Assembly: GCA_965368115.1 (NCBI GenBank)
Contig: CBDULQ010000169.1
Span: 1-8,168, forward strand
Direction: 5' to 3'
Source: CBDULQ01 sp965368115
GTDB lineage: Bacteria; Pseudomonadota; Gammaproteobacteria; SZUA-229
Length of the DNA: 8,168 nucleotides
The notes below the pieces were generated by a model that saw only the letters and a program-made list of their open reading frames with translations, was not told where the DNA came from and searched no databases. This document shows positions 6,733 through 8,168 of this stretch, piece by piece (position 1 is the first letter of the stretch; each line of letters begins with the position of its first letter). The position numbers and the translations under genes were made by a program.

Positions 6733-6738
6733 AAATAA

Positions 6739-7221
6739 ATGGCTATTTATCTCCAATATGACGGTATCAAAGGAAATGTAACTGCAGACGGTTACAAAGA
6801 TCACATTGCAGTCGATTCTGTTCAATTCGGTGTAGGTCGTGGTATTTCAATGGAACCGGGCAATATGTCCAACCGTGAAGCCACCCGTCCCAGCGTAAGT
6901 GAAGTCACGCTGACCAAAGTTGCAGATAATTCAGTCACCGCAATCTTCAAGGAAGCTGTTACCGGTTCAGCCGGTAAAAAAGTCGTTATCAAATTCGTAC
7001 GTACCGGTGCGGACAAGGTTCAGGAGTTCATGGACTACACGCTGGAAGACTGTCTGGTGAGTGGTTATTCCATGTCAGCGACTTCTGAAGGTGATCCGGT
7101 GGAATCCATCACCCTGAGCTTCGCCAAAATCATGATCAACTACAATGATTTTGACAAGAGCAACAAATCCTCCAGCCCGCAACGTGTCGGCTACGATCTG
7201 ACCACGGCCAAACCTCTGTAA
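6739..7221 (+). CDS. hcp: Hcp (TssD), T6SS tube protein
   Basis: Hcp forms hexameric rings that stack into the inner T6SS tube, which is expelled with VgrG on sheath contraction and can carry effectors in its lumen. The 160-residue product is of normal length for the family. It has the expected blocks: N-terminal MAIYLQYDGIKGNVT, VDSVQFGVGRGI, the SVSEVTLTK strand, a central helix region (ATRPSVSE to FKEA), VVIKFVRTG, and SITLSFAKIMINY near the end. No C-terminal extension is present, so this is a structural Hcp and not an evolved effector Hcp. All five arginines use CGT and glycine is mostly GGT, the pattern of very highly expressed genes and unlike the mixed codons of ppkA. The start is fixed by GAAGGGA upstream. 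It is a separate unit, bounded by its own promoter and a strong terminator. Confidence 0.97.
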   Translation: MAIYLQYDGIKGNVTADGYKDHIAVDSVQFGVGRGISMEPGNMSNREATRPSVSEVTLTKVADNSVTAIFKEAVTGSAGKKVVIKFVRTGADKVQEFMDYTLEDCLVSGYSMSATSEGDPVESITLSFAKIMINYNDFDKSNKSSSPQRVGYDLTTAKPL

Positions 7222-7244
7222 TCAGAACGTCATATAAATACAGG

Positions 7245-7283
7245 CTGCCCCGATTCAGTTTTACTGTTTTCGGGGCAGTTTTT
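7245..7283 (+). terminator. Rho-independent terminator after hcp
   Basis: CTGCCCCGA (7245-7253) pairs perfectly with TCGGGGCAG (7270-7278) in a 9-bp GC-rich stem. Inside it a second short stem, CAGT/ACTG (7256-7259 with 7263-7266), caps the structure. Five T residues follow directly (7279-7283), and six more T residues lie just beyond. It begins 23 bases after the hcp stop and should end most hcp transcripts, so that vgrG is made in lower amount. Confidence 0.92.
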
Positions 7284-7346
7284 AGGTTTTTTGAGAATCA
7301 GTTTGATTCGTCCAGGGAAGAAATTCAGGTGTCCGGCGGCCATTAG

Positions 7347-7375
7347 ATGACAGGTCCGGATGCGTTCAATGTAAT
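7347..7375 (+). promoter_or_regulatory. Possible weak promoter in front of vgrG
   Basis: ATGACA (7347-7352; 5 of 6 to TTGACA) and TGTAAT (7370-7375; 5 of 6 to TATAAT) are spaced by 17 bases. The match is good, but transcription would start near 7382, only about 9 bases before the vgrG ATG and within its Shine-Dalgarno. A normal leader is therefore not obtained, which lowers confidence. Confidence 0.25.
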
Positions 7376-7390
7376 AGGGTGGAAGGGTAT

Positions 7391-8168
7391 ATGCCTCAGC
7401 AACTGACGCAGGATAGTCGCTTAATTGCAATTTCTCCTTTACTTGGAAAAGATAAACTTCTACTCACCGCCTTCGAAGGCGCCGAATACATATCCGATCT
7501 GTTCCAGTTCCATCTGGAAGTGCTGTCTGAAGATCTTAATATCGCTCCGGATAAGGTGATCGGAAAAACAGTCACCGTTACTATTCAGAACGAGCATAAA
7601 CGCAAATTTAACGGGTATGTCAGCCGATTTACCTTCGGCGAAATCAAGGCCGACAATCTCCGCGAATACCGCCTTACCATTGTGCCCTGGATGTGGTTTT
7701 TATCGAAAACCAACAACCATCGCATTTTTCAGAACAAAGATTCTAAAACAATTATCAGCGACGTGTTTCAGGCGTCCGGTTTCAATGATTTCGATATGTC
7801 ACGGGTCACCGGTGGAACCACGATGCGTGAATATTGTGTGCAGTATGACGAAAGTGATCTCAACTTCGTATCCCGTCTGATGGAAGAAGAGGGCATTGCC
7901 TATTACTTTAAACACGAGGACGGCAAACATACGCTGATCATGACCGACAAGGCCAACGGTTACGAGGCTTGTACCGAAGACAAGGTCGGTTATTCCAAAG
8001 GTAATAAACCCGGTACTCAGATCACTGACTGGGAGCATGCATACGAGTTTATTACCGGAAAATGGTCGCATACCGATTACAACTTCGAGACACCGACCAA
8101 AAACCTGCAGGCCTCCAGGAATACTACGGTCAAGGTCCCGCTCATCGACAAGTTCGAGCACTATTATG
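7391..8168 (+). CDS. vgrG: VgrG (TssI), T6SS spike protein, N-terminal part; 3' end outside window
   Basis: VgrG is the trimeric spike on top of the Hcp tube, related to phage T4 gp27 and gp5, and delivers or carries effectors. The frame is open from the ATG to the window end, giving 259 complete codons. The visible part is the gp27-like N-terminal region, with SPLLGKDKLLL, a DLFQFHLEVLS strand, IGKTVTVTI, FNGYVSRF, YRLTIVPWMWFLS and the highly conserved REYCVQYDESDLNFVSRLMEEEGIAY block (split here as REYCVQYDESD, then FVSRLMEEEGIAYYF). The gp5-like needle and any C-terminal effector extension are beyond the window, so the class of VgrG is unknown. GGAAGGG at 7381-7387 serves as Shine-Dalgarno, with a short 3-base spacer. 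AGGGTGG (7376-7382) and an in-frame GTG at 7379 are alternatives. Confidence 0.96.
   Translation, partial: MPQQLTQDSRLIAISPLLGKDKLLLTAFEGAEYISDLFQFHLEVLSEDLNIAPDKVIGKTVTVTIQNEHKRKFNGYVSRFTFGEIKADNLREYRLTIVPWMWFLSKTNNHRIFQNKDSKTIISDVFQASGFNDFDMSRVTGGTTMREYCVQYDESDLNFVSRLMEEEGIAYYFKHEDGKHTLIMTDKANGYEACTEDKVGYSKGNKPGTQITDWEHAYEFITGKWSHTDYNFETPTKNLQASRNTTVKVPLIDKFEHYY

Larger units (their letters stand above)
6369..6738. other. AT-richer intergenic region upstream of hcp
   Basis: This stretch of about 370 bases separates the kinase operon from hcp and has no convincing gene on either strand. It is visibly richer in A/T than the flanking coding DNA. It holds a hairpin at its left end, an isolated T8 run at 6620-6627 without a good stem before it, and the hcp promoter and ribosome binding site at its right end. 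The octamer ATAGCGTA occurs twice (6432-6439 and 6582-6589). No sigma54 motif (GG-N10-GC context) was found, although many hcp genes depend on sigma54. The long leader leaves room for activator binding. Confidence 0.7.

Noticed and set aside
7617..7880. 87-codon + strand frame within vgrG
   Set aside because: It is a shadow in another frame of the vgrG gene, whose true frame is open from 7391 to the window end and matches VgrG throughout.

Overview
This window is the distal part of a type VI secretion system (T6SS) gene cluster, almost certainly from a gammaproteobacterium. All genes lie on the + strand. The order is 3' part of tssM, tagF, pppA, ppkA, an 80-residue gene of unknown function, hcp and the 5' part of vgrG. 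The tssM-tagF-pppA-ppkA order matches the post-translational control block of Pseudomonas-type clusters such as HSI-I. The genus cannot be named from the sequence alone. GC content is moderate and the codon preference is typical of gammaproteobacteria.

Positions 1-6280 form a tightly packed operon. It holds the C-terminal half of TssM (inner-membrane complex), then TagF (negative regulator) starting on the base after the tssM stop. The PP2C phosphatase PppA follows, then the transmembrane Ser/Thr kinase PpkA, which overlaps pppA by 4 bases (ATGA). A small charged helical protein comes next, also joined by an ATGA overlap. PpkA and PppA are the opposing arms of the threonine phosphorylation pathway that gates T6SS assembly. 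This PpkA carries a periplasmic formylglycine-generating-enzyme-like (FGE/SUMF1) domain where the Pseudomonas kinase has a different sensor. Its N-terminus is an array of six D-[K/A]-T-R-[I/V] motifs that look like phosphothreonine docking sites for an FHA-domain partner.

Positions 6281-6738 are a long AT-richer intergenic region. It contains a possible 31-codon ORF overlapping the end of the operon, a hairpin without a U-tract, and a sigma70-like promoter for hcp. A perfect 15-bp palindrome there runs into the hcp ribosome binding site.

Positions 6739-8168 hold the secreted tube and spike genes. hcp shows codon use of a highly expressed gene and is followed by a strong intrinsic terminator. 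vgrG begins 169 bases after hcp and runs off the window. This layout suggests that hcp is a separate, high-level transcription unit, with vgrG expressed by readthrough or from its own weak promoter.

The points most worth following up are the Thr-motif array, the FGE-like sensor with an apparently incomplete copper site, the unknown small protein coupled to the kinase, and the palindrome at the hcp ribosome binding site.
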